Shown here: positions 31,270 to 43,364 of the stretch, in pieces
Position numbering within the stretch: the stretch's first letter is position 1
Layout: each line of letters begins with the position of its first letter
Origin: Sipunculus nudus
Taxonomy: Eukaryota > Annelida > Sipuncula > Golfingiida > Sipunculidae
Reading direction: 5' to 3'
NCBI GenBank assembly: GCA_026874595.1
Contig: CM049314.1
Coordinates: forward strand, 68,816,300 to 68,880,299
DNA length: 64,000 bases
Program-made: the position numbers and the translations under genes
The notes under the pieces: model-generated
What the model was told of the DNA's origin: nothing
Databases searched by the model: none
Seen by the model: only the letters and a program-made list of their open reading frames with translations

Positions 31270-31945
31270 AGAAAGCGTTATTTATGGTTTAATTACATAT
31301 ATCAGCGTACAAATAACAAATAATCTCCATAGTATTTTCTGATTAACGAGAAGTGGTGGATCAATACGATAACAGAGGGGAAAATATACACAAAGTAACA
31401 GCCTATATGAACAAGAATATTATATTTATGTTTGAGAGTTCTTCACGTTTACCTTTGGCCTCATATCAAATCAAAGAATAGGGGCAGGTTGGCAGGGTCA
31501 AGGTGAAGGTAAAAAACAAGTGCGCCAAAGAAGTTCAATCCATAATGTATTGCTGTTTATGTAAATATAGTGTTTATGTAAATATACTGTTGTGTCTTCA
31601 ATCTTTGTACTCATCAGTTAGTGATTCCGAGTACACTCAATAATTTCACACCGCAGTTTTGGCTGGTAATATCTTAATATAAACGTATCAGTCTGTGTCT
31701 CGCCGAATGATACTTCGGACCTTGTCAACGTTAAGTGATTGACAGGTATATATTGATGTTCTCCGTTATCAGGATCCTAATATCCACAAATGTTAAACAT
31801 GCGGTAGGATGGTGCGGTCAAGTTTGACCCCGAATTGAAAAGTGACGGCTTTACCAGTACCCCTTCTCTAATGTGCCACCTGTGCAACTGCGTATTTCAC
31901 TGCTTTTTTTAATTAAAGAGCACTTTAAGATATTTCTTGTAACCC
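31270..31945. repeat. Local duplication, unit 1
   Basis: Collinear with 32655-33315. Shared blocks include TTTGGCCTCATATCAAAT, CCATAATGTATTGCTG, TTGATGTTCTCCGTTATC, CTAATGTGCCACMTRTGCA and the GCTTT end. The first part (GGTTTAATTACAT...TGATAAACGAC) recurs a third time at about 40340-40460. Confidence 0.7.
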
Positions 31946-32053
31946 CCATTGTTTGTTTGAAACGGACAAAAAACTGGATGTCGGACATGAGAAGGGTTTA
32001 CCTTTAGTGAAACAAAAAGACATTTCACAGAATTTCTGCTTTTTCATGCCAAA

Positions 32054-32054
<1 letters not shown>

Positions 32055-32096
<42 letters not shown>

Positions 32097-32140
32097 TTAT
32101 TATTTGTTTGCTTCGAATTATTTGTTCGAATCTAACGGTG

Positions 32141-32177
<37 letters not shown>

Positions 32178-32194
32178 TTTTTATATATATAGAC

Positions 32195-32225
<31 letters not shown>
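32055..32225. repeat. (TA)n and (GA)n microsatellites
   Basis: Two (TA)n runs (about 32058-32090 and 32149-32172) and an (AG)n run (about 32191-32232), adjoining a SINE. Confidence 0.8.
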
Positions 32226-32375
32226 GAGAGAGATGGAACTGGTATACACAGAAAAGTCGGATCACTGCCGGTAGGAATCGAACCAACGATCTTCCGATTT
32301 CCGGTCGGCTGCTTTCACGACAAAGCTATGACAGATCCCCAACCCCTCTGTGTATTTTCACACTTTTATAGGAAC
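32225..32375 (-). mobile_element. tRNA-derived SINE head
   Basis: On the reverse strand there is TCATAGCTTTGTCGTGAAAG (A-box region), a CCGA...TCGG arm, and GGTTCGATTCC, a perfect RNA polymerase III B-box, about 40 nt apart. The anticodon loop is degenerate, so this is a SINE rather than a tRNA gene. The trailing GACTTTTCTGTGTATACC recurs near (TA)n tracts at 45.9 and 46.06 kb. Confidence 0.6.
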
Positions 32376-32459
32376 CAGCGAAGTCTCACTCACTACATGT
32401 GTCGGGACAGTGACTTGGCATGCAGCAGGGAGTACTGATGGCCTGATATGGTGTGCGGC

Positions 32460-32462
<3 letters not shown>

Positions 32463-32515
<53 letters not shown>

Positions 32516-32545
32516 TAGACGTATATATATATATTTATTTATATA
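32463..32545. repeat. (TA)n microsatellite
   Basis: TA/AT alternation broken by short GCACACATAGACG and CGATA interruptions. Confidence 0.8.
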
Positions 32546-32654
32546 CACGATAATGATTTTTAATTTTATATTTATTTTGCACTGAACTTCGGAAAATTAT
32601 GCATCATTGCACCTTTGGACGTGTTCTCCACATTGTTATCATCACAATCATCGA

Positions 32655-33315
32655 CTACGCAGCGTTATGGTTTAATTACAAATGTCAGTATACATAGTAA
32701 TATATATATAATCTCCATTGTATTTAATGATAAACGACAAGTGATGGATCAATAAAGATACACAAGATACGAGACGACAGTATGTACATAGAGTGACAGC
32801 CTAGATGTACATGAATATTATATTTATGTTTGAGAGTACATCACTTTAACCTTTGGCCTCATATCAAATTATAGAATAAGAGCAGGACGGAAAGGTCAAG
32901 TGGAGATTAAAAAAACATTGCGGCAAAGCAGTTCAAACCATAATGTATTGCTGCTTATATAAATTTAGTGTTCAGTATTTGTACTCATCAGTTTGAAATT
33001 TCTATTACACACAATAGCACAATATTTTCAAACTACAGTATGGTCTTGGAGCTATCATGATAAAAACGCATCAGGCTATGTGTCGCCTCATTTCGAACCT
33101 TGTCAATGTGAGGTGATTTCCTGGAATATGTTGATGTTCTCCGTTATCGGAAACCTAATATTCATAATTACAAACATAAAGTATTGTAGTTGCGTCATGC
33201 GTGGCCCCGAATTAAAATATGACGGCTTTATCATTATCCCTTGCCTAATGTGCCACATATGCAGCTGCGTTTTTTCACTGCCTTTTTCACATAAAAAGGA
33301 CTTTAAAATCTTTTA
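32655..33315. repeat. Local duplication, unit 2
   Basis: Second copy of 31270-31945 in the same orientation; see that entry for the shared blocks. An in-frame stretch at 32993-33325 is not conserved in unit 1 and is probably chance. Confidence 0.7.
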
Positions 33316-33834
33316 TGTACATTAAATCTTTATATATATTTACAGCTCCTCGGCTAAACTTGAACTGACGGCTTCCACTTCTACCCCTGGGCCACAAAAA
33401 TCTCCTTTGATTTATTGCTTCCAGATTTTTCAAAGCAATCAGGAAAAGACTTAAGAATAAGGTTACGTATATCACGTAGATTACACTAAAAAGATTTATC
33501 TTATCATTGTTGCAAATTGTAGTGACAATAGCTCTTGTAAGAACAGGATTATATTATGTCTTTTTACAGAAAAGAATATCATATCACGTCTTTGTAATAA
33601 AATAGTATACATGATTTAAAACATCTATTTGCACATACGATTCGAACGTAATAATTTCCTGAAATCAAAGTATACAAATAAGCAGGTTTAACTTGACATT
33701 ATGAAGACCTGCAGCTATATCCCAAAACAATGTATAGAAATATAGTAGGTAAATATTATATGTATCTACAATGATAAGTATGTTTTTCTGTCAGCTTAAT
33801 TAAGTACATACATCTTTAAATTTCAATTCCGGTT

Positions 33835-34125
33835 TTGGACTACGTGACAGGGCAGCAGCACATGCACGCTTCATCTCATATATATCCTAGTGTTGACTAG
33901 GCCCGGGGACTACTGCACCTGCTGGCCCTGGGTGCATAATCAACCCAATTTTAGGTCATATTACGAAGATCCCCGTCAGGCATACTCGATTTGGAGTGAA
34001 ACACTGCCTTTGAGCAAATACTTCGGAGCCGACCCTGAAAAATTACACAGTCTCAGCTGAAATTCGAATTCAGGATCTCCTGAATTTGAGTTCTGTGCTC
34101 TACCCATTGACCACAGAAGTCAGTC
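33835..34125 (-). mobile_element. tRNA-derived SINE (family shared with 53.1 and 55.8 kb)
   Basis: The reverse strand starts at a tRNA-like head (GGTCAATGGGTAGAGCACAG, then CTGAATTCGAATTTC as a B-box-like word) and runs to a tail with GGCCCGGGGACTACTGCACC. Body and head match 53100-53405 and 55825-56100 in order. Confidence 0.6.
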
Positions 34126-34299
34126 ATTTAGTTTAACAACAGAATTACTGTTAACCAAACAATGAGTCTTAAGTCTCCGAAAATCTACACAATCAAAGTA
34201 TGAACAATGCTTGCAATAAAATTTCAAGAGCTCAACGGGCTTTCTGATCACTTCCTGTATAAATGTCAATGGAAATGTATATGTAGTTACAATTCTTAG

Positions 34300-36574
34300 A
34301 TACAAATATTCAAATCTGCAAATAATGCCTAGCTCTTTCACTGCAAATCCATGCATTTAGACGGCCATCCTAATGAATACATGTTTTACATCAGTTTTGT
34401 CAACTGATTGGACAAAAATGTAATACTTTTTATGGTGTTGAATCGACATAGTTTAGAAGCACATGTATGTATGGTTAATTACATTTTTTTTGTGGTTGGT
34501 ATTGTCGTTCTTGAAATGAAATAGTCCTTACATAAAAGTTTGGTCATTGTCTAGCAAGCAGGTGTTTTGTTGAGCGAATGTATTATCAATCTTGTATGCA
34601 AGAAAGGATGGTTAGATAATGGGAGGAGGAAGTCTCGAGAGTTCTAGACATGTGAAACATTTCTGATACTTTTATTTTACATATTTTTTACATGACTATG
34701 CGGAATTATACATGAAATATGATTATGGACGGACTGACACCAAATGGCTGCATATTTTGCCTTCGCCAGAATGAAATGGGGAAAATAAATCGTATAAGTG
34801 TAGGAGCAGCAAACATGTATTGGAAAATAGATTTTTAGTTAGTATTTTGATAACTGTTGAAGATAGGCTCGAAAATCCTTTCTGTTTTGGGGCACTACAT
34901 CAAAGACAAAAAAAGTGGTTACTGGTGCACATAATAAAATAAATGAAACAATATACATTTGTGGTTACACCATCAAGATAGAATTCTATCTCCATGGTTA
35001 TAATGTAAAACATATGTAAACAACAAATAATCTGAATATAAATGTATTTAAAGACAATGAATTTATGGAAAGAAATATAACGTCGTACGTGAAATCTATG
35101 TTGTTTTTAAATTTATTGATAAGTCAATCATCTTACAACACTCATAATTTTATACCAAGGACACACCGATGACTTCACTACACGTATTGTACGCCAAGTC
35201 ATACATTCTTTATCATACATAAGTCTATATAATAAAATGTATCGGAGCAGCTTTTGGGTAATATTATACCTTTTTTAGCGGGAAGAAAATTATTCCATAT
35301 AATTTCCTAATAGCTATCCTTTCTGAGTAGAACCTGTATCATGTCATATTCCTATTATGTAAAATATAAGATATCGCGATTAGTTTTAGAGTATTCATAT
35401 TCGTATAAGCTATTTAAAAATGAATATGCAGAACTATCATAGTAGCTATTTCATGATTCCAAATATTTCTGCATATTATCGCATACTGGCGAAGAATCCC
35501 CTTCTTGTTCATGTGAAGCGAGAATCCATGCAGACAGGCCCCTTGCCAATCGAAGCAGTGCATAGATCTGTCTCTTCCATCTTTTCGATAAAGATACGTT
35601 TTCATAAACATTCAAAGCATTTTTGTGTGTCTCAGGTACTCACCTGGACTCAGATATATAATTAAGTATTTTATGTAGAACACCATACCCCCTTAATTAT
35701 ACATTTAGTAAACAAAGCTTAATTTCATAAAATAAAAAAAATCGGTTTTCCCAGAGTTTTCATTAAGTTGTCCATAATGGGTTAGTTGACCAACCCTGTC
35801 CACCTGTTTGTCGCGAGTATTTTATTATTTTTTTCGCAATTCAAAGAAAACCAAAACCTTTTGCAATTGGTGCAGAGAGAGGAAGCTGCCTATTTTACTA
35901 TTTTTGGAAATAATATCCTACATTATGTCATTTGCTTGTCATGAATATAAAACCGTTTCAGAGAAATCTATTCTGTGGCGACATCTTTTCACCAATCAAT
36001 GAAATGAACAAGGCAAGGAACAATGATGAAGTCACAATAAACGCTACGCACAAAAGCCCCACCTTAATTACCGGACCAATAATCAAGCGCTGCCGATCCC
36101 TGCTAACAGCGACGCTTGTATTCTTCTCGTGCACGCGCTTCTCTGTTACGTCATTACTCTATCTCTGCACGACAAACAATGGCCACTAGATAGGGACGAA
36201 ATGAACCACAGATATGTATACGAGATGTGTCAACTGGGCCGTAGGGTGATTATCAATAACTAGATCATAAACAGGTTTGTTTGGAAAGTATGTCATATCT
36301 GAAATTAATGGCAAAAAATCAGAGGAACACAGGTAGTGAAGCTCGAAATACACTCAAAAGTAACTTACAGATTTTGATTAAGTATGTAGAAGGTTAAAAG
36401 TCCAACAAAAAACACACCATTACATTTTCGGTGTGATCTTAACTATTTTTGTTTGAAGGATACATTGTCATTGAGTGTTAGTGCACATTGTTTAGGTCAG
36501 TCCAGGACCATTTACATTAACAAGTCCAAGTCTATGTAGTTCACGCATCACATCCTTTCATCGTAATGCCTATA

Positions 36575-36627
<53 letters not shown>

Positions 36628-37710
36628 GTCATTATTTTGTTATATTATGTTAGTAGTTGCACATTTAAATAAGATTTTATAAAATGTGACAGAGTTTTTA
36701 TGAAGTACTCGAAATGGACCCGGCCGAGTCCGAGTACATGTCCAGAACACTCGAATCCAAGTACTCCATCACTGGTGCTTTCATTTATTCTCTACGTTTA
36801 CAATACACACAATATTGGCTGATCAGGATGCTATTGGAGGTAGAATTGAGGTCTTTGACTGCATATTTACGGTTCTGAATTACCTGAATTCCTCCTGCGT
36901 GGTCATATTTCCATATTTAGGTTTGAATTCTTGAAGTTCGAGTCCACATCATCCCCTTCCAAGTCCAAGTTCTTTAGAATTCATGTCCATGTCCTAAAGT
37001 ATTTTAACATGAAAAAAAGAGCCGTCAATGTGAGATAAGCATGTGTAATTCAGATTAAATTTAACGTAAGACCACATTTTGCTGGCATTTCCTAATATTT
37101 TGACATTCAGATTCCCCCAATGATATTGTTGAAAGAAAGCACAGTTATAGGATTGCTATAAATTTTTTTTTATAATATTCAGTTAATCGTTTACACATAT
37201 CAGTCTTCCTGGTTTATTTTCAATAAACAATGTCCAGTCTAAGCCGAAAAAGGACCCTGTAAGACTCTGCCTCAATGTCGTGGATTGTGAGTGACCTGTT
37301 AGTCCGAGAACAATTCCGAGTCCTGTACCATCTAAAAAGTGGAATCGAGTTCGGACTTGAAATTGAGTGTGAAATCACTGGATTATAATGTATTTTTCTG
37401 CGGTTCTTATGCAAGAGAGACTACCGATATAAATAACTCTGTACAACGCTTTACAAAACTATGAATGGTTAAATTTTCAAAATGCATTTTTTTAACCAGC
37501 ATGCGCATTTGGTGTACCTTCGTTTGTGGTGTTCAAGTCGGATGACCTTGTTTGTATCGTTTTCCAACCTGAAATTGAAGCCGAGTAAGAGGTCCCCACA
37601 CATGTTTAACCTACAAAGATAAGGTTAGTAATCAATTAACAGTGGGAGATCCAGACGAAAACTTGGGCATTAAAGATAAAATACAAAAGAAAGATCCCGA
37701 TAGCAGTTAA
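34300..37710. repeat. Segmental duplication, copy 2
   Basis: Same-orientation counterpart of 24775-29875, without the two LINE insertions, and with a long (TA)n at about 36578-36625 inside its ACTCG element. A third, partial copy of the block near 36405-36510 occurs at about 38515-38650. Confidence 0.7.
36500..37385. mobile_element. Two ACTCG-rich MITE-like elements (copy 2 counterparts)
   Basis: The first ends at CTCCATCACTGG near 36772; the second ends at GAAATCACTGG near 37381. Both carry the GAGTCC/AAGTCC words of their counterparts at 28.4-29.5 kb. Confidence 0.45.
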
Positions 37711-39600
37711 TATTATTGAGTAAGAACATCGAATAAGTTATGATAAGCAAAATGTTGCATTTCTAATGATACGTAGGCGATTAAAGTATGAGAACCCGGT
37801 GTACTTGGCCACTTCAGAAGCTCAACCACCAGGCTTATTAGCCTATTATTATTCTATAAAGTATCAGTATTTGTAAAATTAATATTCGTGAGTATGACTA
37901 ATAGTATCTTTAAGAAAATCCTGAGCAAAATGTGGCATAATTAACAAGTCTGCTGAAAATAAACTTGGCCTCCTTCATAGTCTTGGTCTTAGGATCGGTC
38001 ACCCCCCCCCCCCCCCCGGGTCTGGATCACCGCCTGATATAACACATTTATAACAGAGGAATATAATTACAGAACAAGCTACAAGTCCTGAGCCTACGGC
38101 CTGTCTCTGGACTTGAGAAGTAGGTTGTGTTTGAAGTATTTTGTGTTGAAAGACTGTTTATTGAAGACTCTACATCGACTGTTAGAATATTCCTCTTAAT
38201 TTTAACAAACACATGTCACATTGCACATGCGTTTGACCAGTGAGCCTACTTGCTACAATACGTAATCATATTATATTATTTTAATAAAATAGGTCACTGT
38301 GTAGATCATTGTATCGTATATTCTCTATTCTATGAGGCAAAAACATCAGAATCCTTTCATCAGTCCGTGAACAGTAACAAATCGTAAGGGAAGTACCCAG
38401 GAACTTAAAACTTAACATGCTAACTGGTCACGATAGGTTCTCTGTTAAAGCAAAAAGTAGGTAATTGTGACCTAAATTTCCTGAGTTTTTTTAACTCAAA
38501 AGCCATCGTACTTCTTCAACACAAAGAAACACACAATTATATTTAACTTAATAGGTATCAGCACAAACTATTAACTATTTTCGTTTGAAGGATGCATTGC
38601 CATTGAGAGGAACTGCAAGTTGCTTAACCCCGTCTAGGACCAGACATTAACTGGTATTCGGAAATGTTTAAACTTGTAAAAGCAAAAATACGTTTACAGG
38701 GACTTATATTTCCGGAGTTATTAAGAAAAAAAAAACTTGAAAGCTATCGTACTGTAACAACAGGCCACGCGCAAGACAGGGGATAATCAAAATTCACATT
38801 TAAACTGATCCTAATAGATCCTTTGTAGAAATAAAAAAAAACGTATATTCAATAAATGATTAATAAAAAAAAATTACTTTCATTAACAAGGCACACGATC
38901 AAAACTTCAAGACCCAGAAAATTCAACTTCACATGCTACCAGGTCCAGATAAGTTCTTTGAAAATTAAAAGAGGGTCAATGTGATTAAATGAGAGCCACC
39001 GTGCATATTGCAGTAGTTCTGCAGTGTTACTTTATTTTTATTCATTTTTATCCTTTATTATGCACAGCTGTGCACAAGAGAATGTAAGACTTGATGGAAA
39101 TGACAGACTTCATGAACATTTCAGGAAATAACTTCTCATCGGGATAAATCCCTGCATGTGCATAAATTGTTGTAGATAAAAATGTACAGTGAAGAAACTT
39201 GGTGTAAACATATTTGGTCTTTTAAAAATAACTATATTTGCTTTGTTTTTTTTTTTGGTAGATTTTCATTTTTTTAAGTTTCCCCCTTAATATTTCGAGC
39301 GAACTCGGAGGGGCGGGTGCTTTATCCGACACCCCTTGGCCGACGATCATAAGTTATACTGTACTTTGATTGGTATCAAATCTAACCTTAGGAAAATGGA
39401 GGATATTAGTGTAAAGTTTGGTGATGTATTATCCAGCCAACTAAATGTGTGAGAAACCCTTTTTTATATGGGAAGTACACTCAGTGATAGGGAGTATATA
39501 AATAAAGTATGCTCCTCCTTATATCTCATGCTTAAACCACTTGAGAAATAAATTGTATAGATACAGATACACGGAATATTATAGCTCAGGCATTAGTATA
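37711..39600. other. Non-coding, repeat fragments
   Basis: Holds a C-run at 38001-38018, three diverged copies of a short block (near 38360, 38640 and 38880: AACAAxxCG...AACATGCTxxCTGGTC, then GxGACCTAxATTTCCTGAG), and nothing gene-like. Confidence 0.5.
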
Positions 39601-39610
39601 GAATAGTGTC

Positions 39611-40031
39611 GATTATTGCAACAGTCCGCTTGTTGCGTCCCATAAGAAATTGAACCGTTTGCAGTGTATTCAGAACATGAGTGTTTGCCTTGTAACTGGT
39701 ATAAACAAGTATGACCAAATATATCCCTCAATGAAAGCCCTTCACTGGTTGAAAATTCAATAGAGAATTTAATATAAGGTACTAGTAATAACTTTAAAGT
39801 GCATTAAGAGAGCAGCACCAGAATATCTGACCCAAGCTTTTACATTAAATTCTAAAAAAAATATGTTAAGGTCAGCCACAACTGGCATGTAACCGATCCA
39901 TGCCAGGTGTAATTAGTCTTTGGAAGGCTTTACCCTATACCCTCAGAAACACAGATGACATGTTTATTGAATTGTTCAAGTCAGGACTACTTAAACTCTG
40001 TTATGATAGTTTAGCGCCTGTTGACTATTAG
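39611..40031 (+). mobile_element. LINE ORF2 C-terminal pseudogene
   Basis: Reads DYCNSPLVASHKKLNRLQCI, then QNMSVCLVTGINKYDQIYPS and ALHWL before a TAG. Further on come APEYLTQAF and SLWKALPYTLRN. This is the well-known C-terminal end of CR1/Jockey-type reverse transcriptases, with stops and frameshifts. Confidence 0.8.
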
Positions 40032-40334
40032 GGTATAATAATGCGCTATATTAAGATATTATTGTAATTTGTGATTGTAATTCATAGATTTTCACCGTGT
40101 ATTAAAATCTAGGAAAAAATTTCCTTGTCCTTGTCAATATAACTCATTCAGCATTTAATACATTGTGATTTTTTTGTATGATGGAATCGCGAAACACTAA
40201 CAAATGCAAATCGCAAAAATTTTACCTCGTGAATATTAATGCAGCCACACCATATCACCAGGGTAAGCGCAAAGTCTGCGCAATCGGAACCACAGGGCCA
40301 GGTAAAACATATATTTAAATGCTCCACCTTGTTA

Positions 40335-40465
40335 ACATTACAATCACCAACTTGTCAGCGTTATGTATGGTTGAATTACATACGTCAACATGTAGAGTGA
40401 TATATAACCTACATTGTATTTTATGATAAACGACAGGTGATGGATCGATAGGGATAAGAGACCGT
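40335..40465. repeat. Third partial copy of the 31.3/32.7-kb unit
   Basis: CAGCGTTATGTATGGTTGAA, an ATACGTCAACAT-like word and TGATAAACGACAGGTGATGG align with the start of both larger units. Confidence 0.6.
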
Positions 40466-41330
40466 AGATAACATTCCTATAAAGGTTAACTCTTTCCTTA
40501 ATCTTAGGTAGTCCCCTGCCCTCGGTGAGTGTCACTATCCGTCAGTTGTGAAACACGGATTCACGTAAAGGTCCCTATAAAAGGTATAGTAAAAGCAATT
40601 TTATATTTCGTTCGTTGTAAGCAATTGAAATACATTATTCATTATGCAGGTATACAGGCCACAGGTTCTTTAAATAAACAGACCAGTCAAGAGCTGTGAA
40701 CACAATTATCTTTGCAAAGGAGATTATGTTTTTACCCATTCTGTTTGTTGCTTGCCGGAACCTTCGTATGTCTGTCTGTGCTTCTGTTTGTTTTCTTGTA
40801 GGTACACTAGGCTTACAGGCCAATCGGTCTAAATGTATATATCTTAATACATATATAAATTAATTGATATATATTAATTTATATATATATATATACTTTT
40901 ATTTATATATATCCGTTAATCCTCGGGGTCAAATTCGGTCTAAGGTCAAATTCAAGGCCTAAGGTCAAACACCACCGAACCATTCTCATTGAGATTTTCA
41001 AGGGGCGGGGCATTTCAAACGGAAGATGACAAATGTCAGCGATCCGAACTAGAGGACGAAGCAAGTTTTTCTTTGCCTTGGCGGGGGTATTCGCTCCATT
41101 GAATGCCATACCGCAGAGTTCAACGTTAGCTTCATATTCTCCACCTCGAGACCCCCGTCGAGGTTTTCACCACAACACTACAGCTCCTCGCCTAAATGCC
41201 AGTGAATGGCTACTCGTTATAAACGGCTTGTGAATATCGATCATATGAAAAACAGCTAAACCTGAGGACTTCGCAAATCGTAGGGGGACACGTATTTTAC
41301 TTGCCTGAAATCTTCAATTTCGACAAGCAT
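40466..41330. other. Non-coding spacer
   Basis: Contains AT-repeat at about 40840-40905 and a hairpin CCTCGA...TCGAGG near 41141-41165. Short open frames on both strands overlap here, but none has a recognisable pattern. Confidence 0.4.
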
Positions 41331-41334
41331 GTTG

Positions 41335-43364
41335 ATCAGTTGTGTATATCTGTTTGTTTGTCTATGTGTCTGTCTGTCCGTCTGTTTGTCTGTTTATCCC
41401 CAGCCTAAAATGCACAGTTTTGCTGCAATCGCTTTGAGACTTATAAAGTTGATTTAAACTAAAAGTCCCCCAACTCTATTGAATTTTTGCCATTATCGGT
41501 CAAAGGTAAAGGTCATCGAAAAACGTTGAAAGTTTATTCTCGTCATAACTTCGTCAATATTTAACCTAAAGTGACAAACATAGGCTCAATTTCCTCCTCT
41601 TGGTGTTCTCCATTACCAGGTTTAGTCGATTGGCCTCAATTTTGTGTCGCTTTGTCAGTATGTCTGTCTGTTTGTCAGTTGCCCTCAATTTTGCATGTTC
41701 GCTGGTTCTTGCATCTTACATTAAGCAGCCTACAGGCCACTGTTTTCCACGAATCCTTTTAAATCTGATACATCTTATGACTTACACTAATATTTTGAAA
41801 GTAATGTTTCTATTTCCGGTATATGGCCGCTAGGGGGCACTGCACGCGATCCTCCACAACATTTAATTTTTTTTTGTCATTTCTCTAAAATTATAAACCT
41901 CAAATATATAAACTATAGCTTATTTTCATCCTCTGGGACTTCTCCATGACCTAGTAAGATCATCTAGTCTCAATCTTGTGTCACTTTGTCAGTATGTCTG
42001 TCTGCTTGTCGGCTGTCCCTTATTTCGCCAGCTTGCAGGTTCTTGCGTCTTACAATAAGCGATCTACAGGCCATAGTTTTGCATTTTGAAACTGTTACAC
42101 CTTATGTCTTAAACTTATAAATTATATTTTCGGGATATGGCCGCTTGGGTCGCTGCAATAGATCCTCCACAACATATTTGTTTGCATGATCTCCAAAACT
42201 TTAGACCTCAATTACATAATATAGCCCATTTTCTTCCTCTCGGCCTACTGCATACCGTGGTGAGATCATCTTTTCTCAACCTTGTGTCACATTGTAAGTA
42301 TGTCTGTCTGTATTCCAGTCATCTTCCCCTTCTTGTCGGTTCTTGTGTATGGCATATAGCATTCAAAGGGCCACAATTAAGCAGGAATAACTTTTTTACA
42401 CTTAAACATATCGTATATTTGAACGATGTATGAAAGCAGTATATGTAATAATTAACGGTAATCATGGTTACAAATTTTGGGAAAAAATTCATGATATAAA
42501 ATGGGGTCCTATTTTACCTACTTTGTCAGTTTTAAAGCTAGAGAGGTCTAGTTTTAATTTCATCAGGTAGCATACAAGTAGTGACATTTCATAATATTAC
42601 AAGTATCGCAATACCTAGTACATTATCTCGTCAAACGAGATATTTCGAAATTTCATTGATCATGCCCTGGAAGCCTTTCTTTCAGTTTTTTATTAGGGCC
42701 GCTAGGGGGCGCTGGGTGCAAACCTCCCAAGCATATCATGTTGTGGCCAAGTATAAGCCTCAATTACATAAACTCTAGCTTAATATCGTCCCCATAGCCT
42801 TCTCCATAACCTGATGTAGTCATCTTGTTTCGATCTTCTGTCACTTAGTGAGTGTGTCCGTCTGTTTGTCAGTTGTCCTCAAATTCGGCTGCGTGCTGGT
42901 TCTTGGATCTCAAAAATAGCATTCTACAGGCCACAGTTTTATAAAATCATTTTAAAATTGGACCTTTTATGTCCTACAGTGATATCTTGAAATAGTTTGT
43001 TTTCATTTTCCGGATATTGTTTCCAGGAGGCGCTGCACTCGAACTACTGCAACATATCAGTGCTTGGCTTTTCCTCCAAAACTGTAAACTTTATCTCCAC
43101 AAACTCATTTTGTTTCTATATACATTCTTCATATGTTTGTTTTATCATGTGTTATCTAAAATGTGTTAGTTTGTCAGGATGTCTTTCCGTTTGTCAGTTG
43201 TTGACAGCTTTTATGTTATTTCGTGTAATATGTGTCATTCTACAAGCCCGAATTCCTCAGCATTCACTCTTTAGGTCACTCAATTGAGGAAAAACCGACA
43301 CTTTGTATCGTCTGTCTGTCTGTCATTTCAACTTCCGGCAAGCGCTCGACCTCTGGTCGTCTAG
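41335..43364. mobile_element. Helitron-like non-autonomous element, copy 1, with about 325-bp internal repeats
   Basis: Ends at 43347-43364 with a CGACC-TCT-GGTCG hairpin, one base, then CTAG followed by T: the hairpin plus CTRR/T signature of Helitron 3' ends. The interior is made of about 325-bp units marked by GTCAGTATGTCTGTCTG, CATTCTACAGGCCACAGTTT and GGCCGCTAGGGGGCGCTG. The head (GTCTGTTTGTCTGTTTATCC...GGTCAAAGGTAAAGGTCATC) matches that of copy 2. No Rep/helicase frame is present. Confidence 0.55.

Noticed and set aside
32108..32371. Open frame with Tyr-Ile and Arg-Glu runs
   Set aside because: It is a translation of (TA)n and (GA)n microsatellites and the SINE.
32225..32375. Functional tRNA gene on the minus strand
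   Set aside because: B-box is perfect, but the anticodon loop and acceptor stem do not pair properly, and fragments recur elsewhere, so it is a SINE.
32993..33325. 110-residue + frame with membrane-like segments
   Set aside because: It falls in a duplicated non-coding unit whose other copy (31270-31945) does not keep the frame open.
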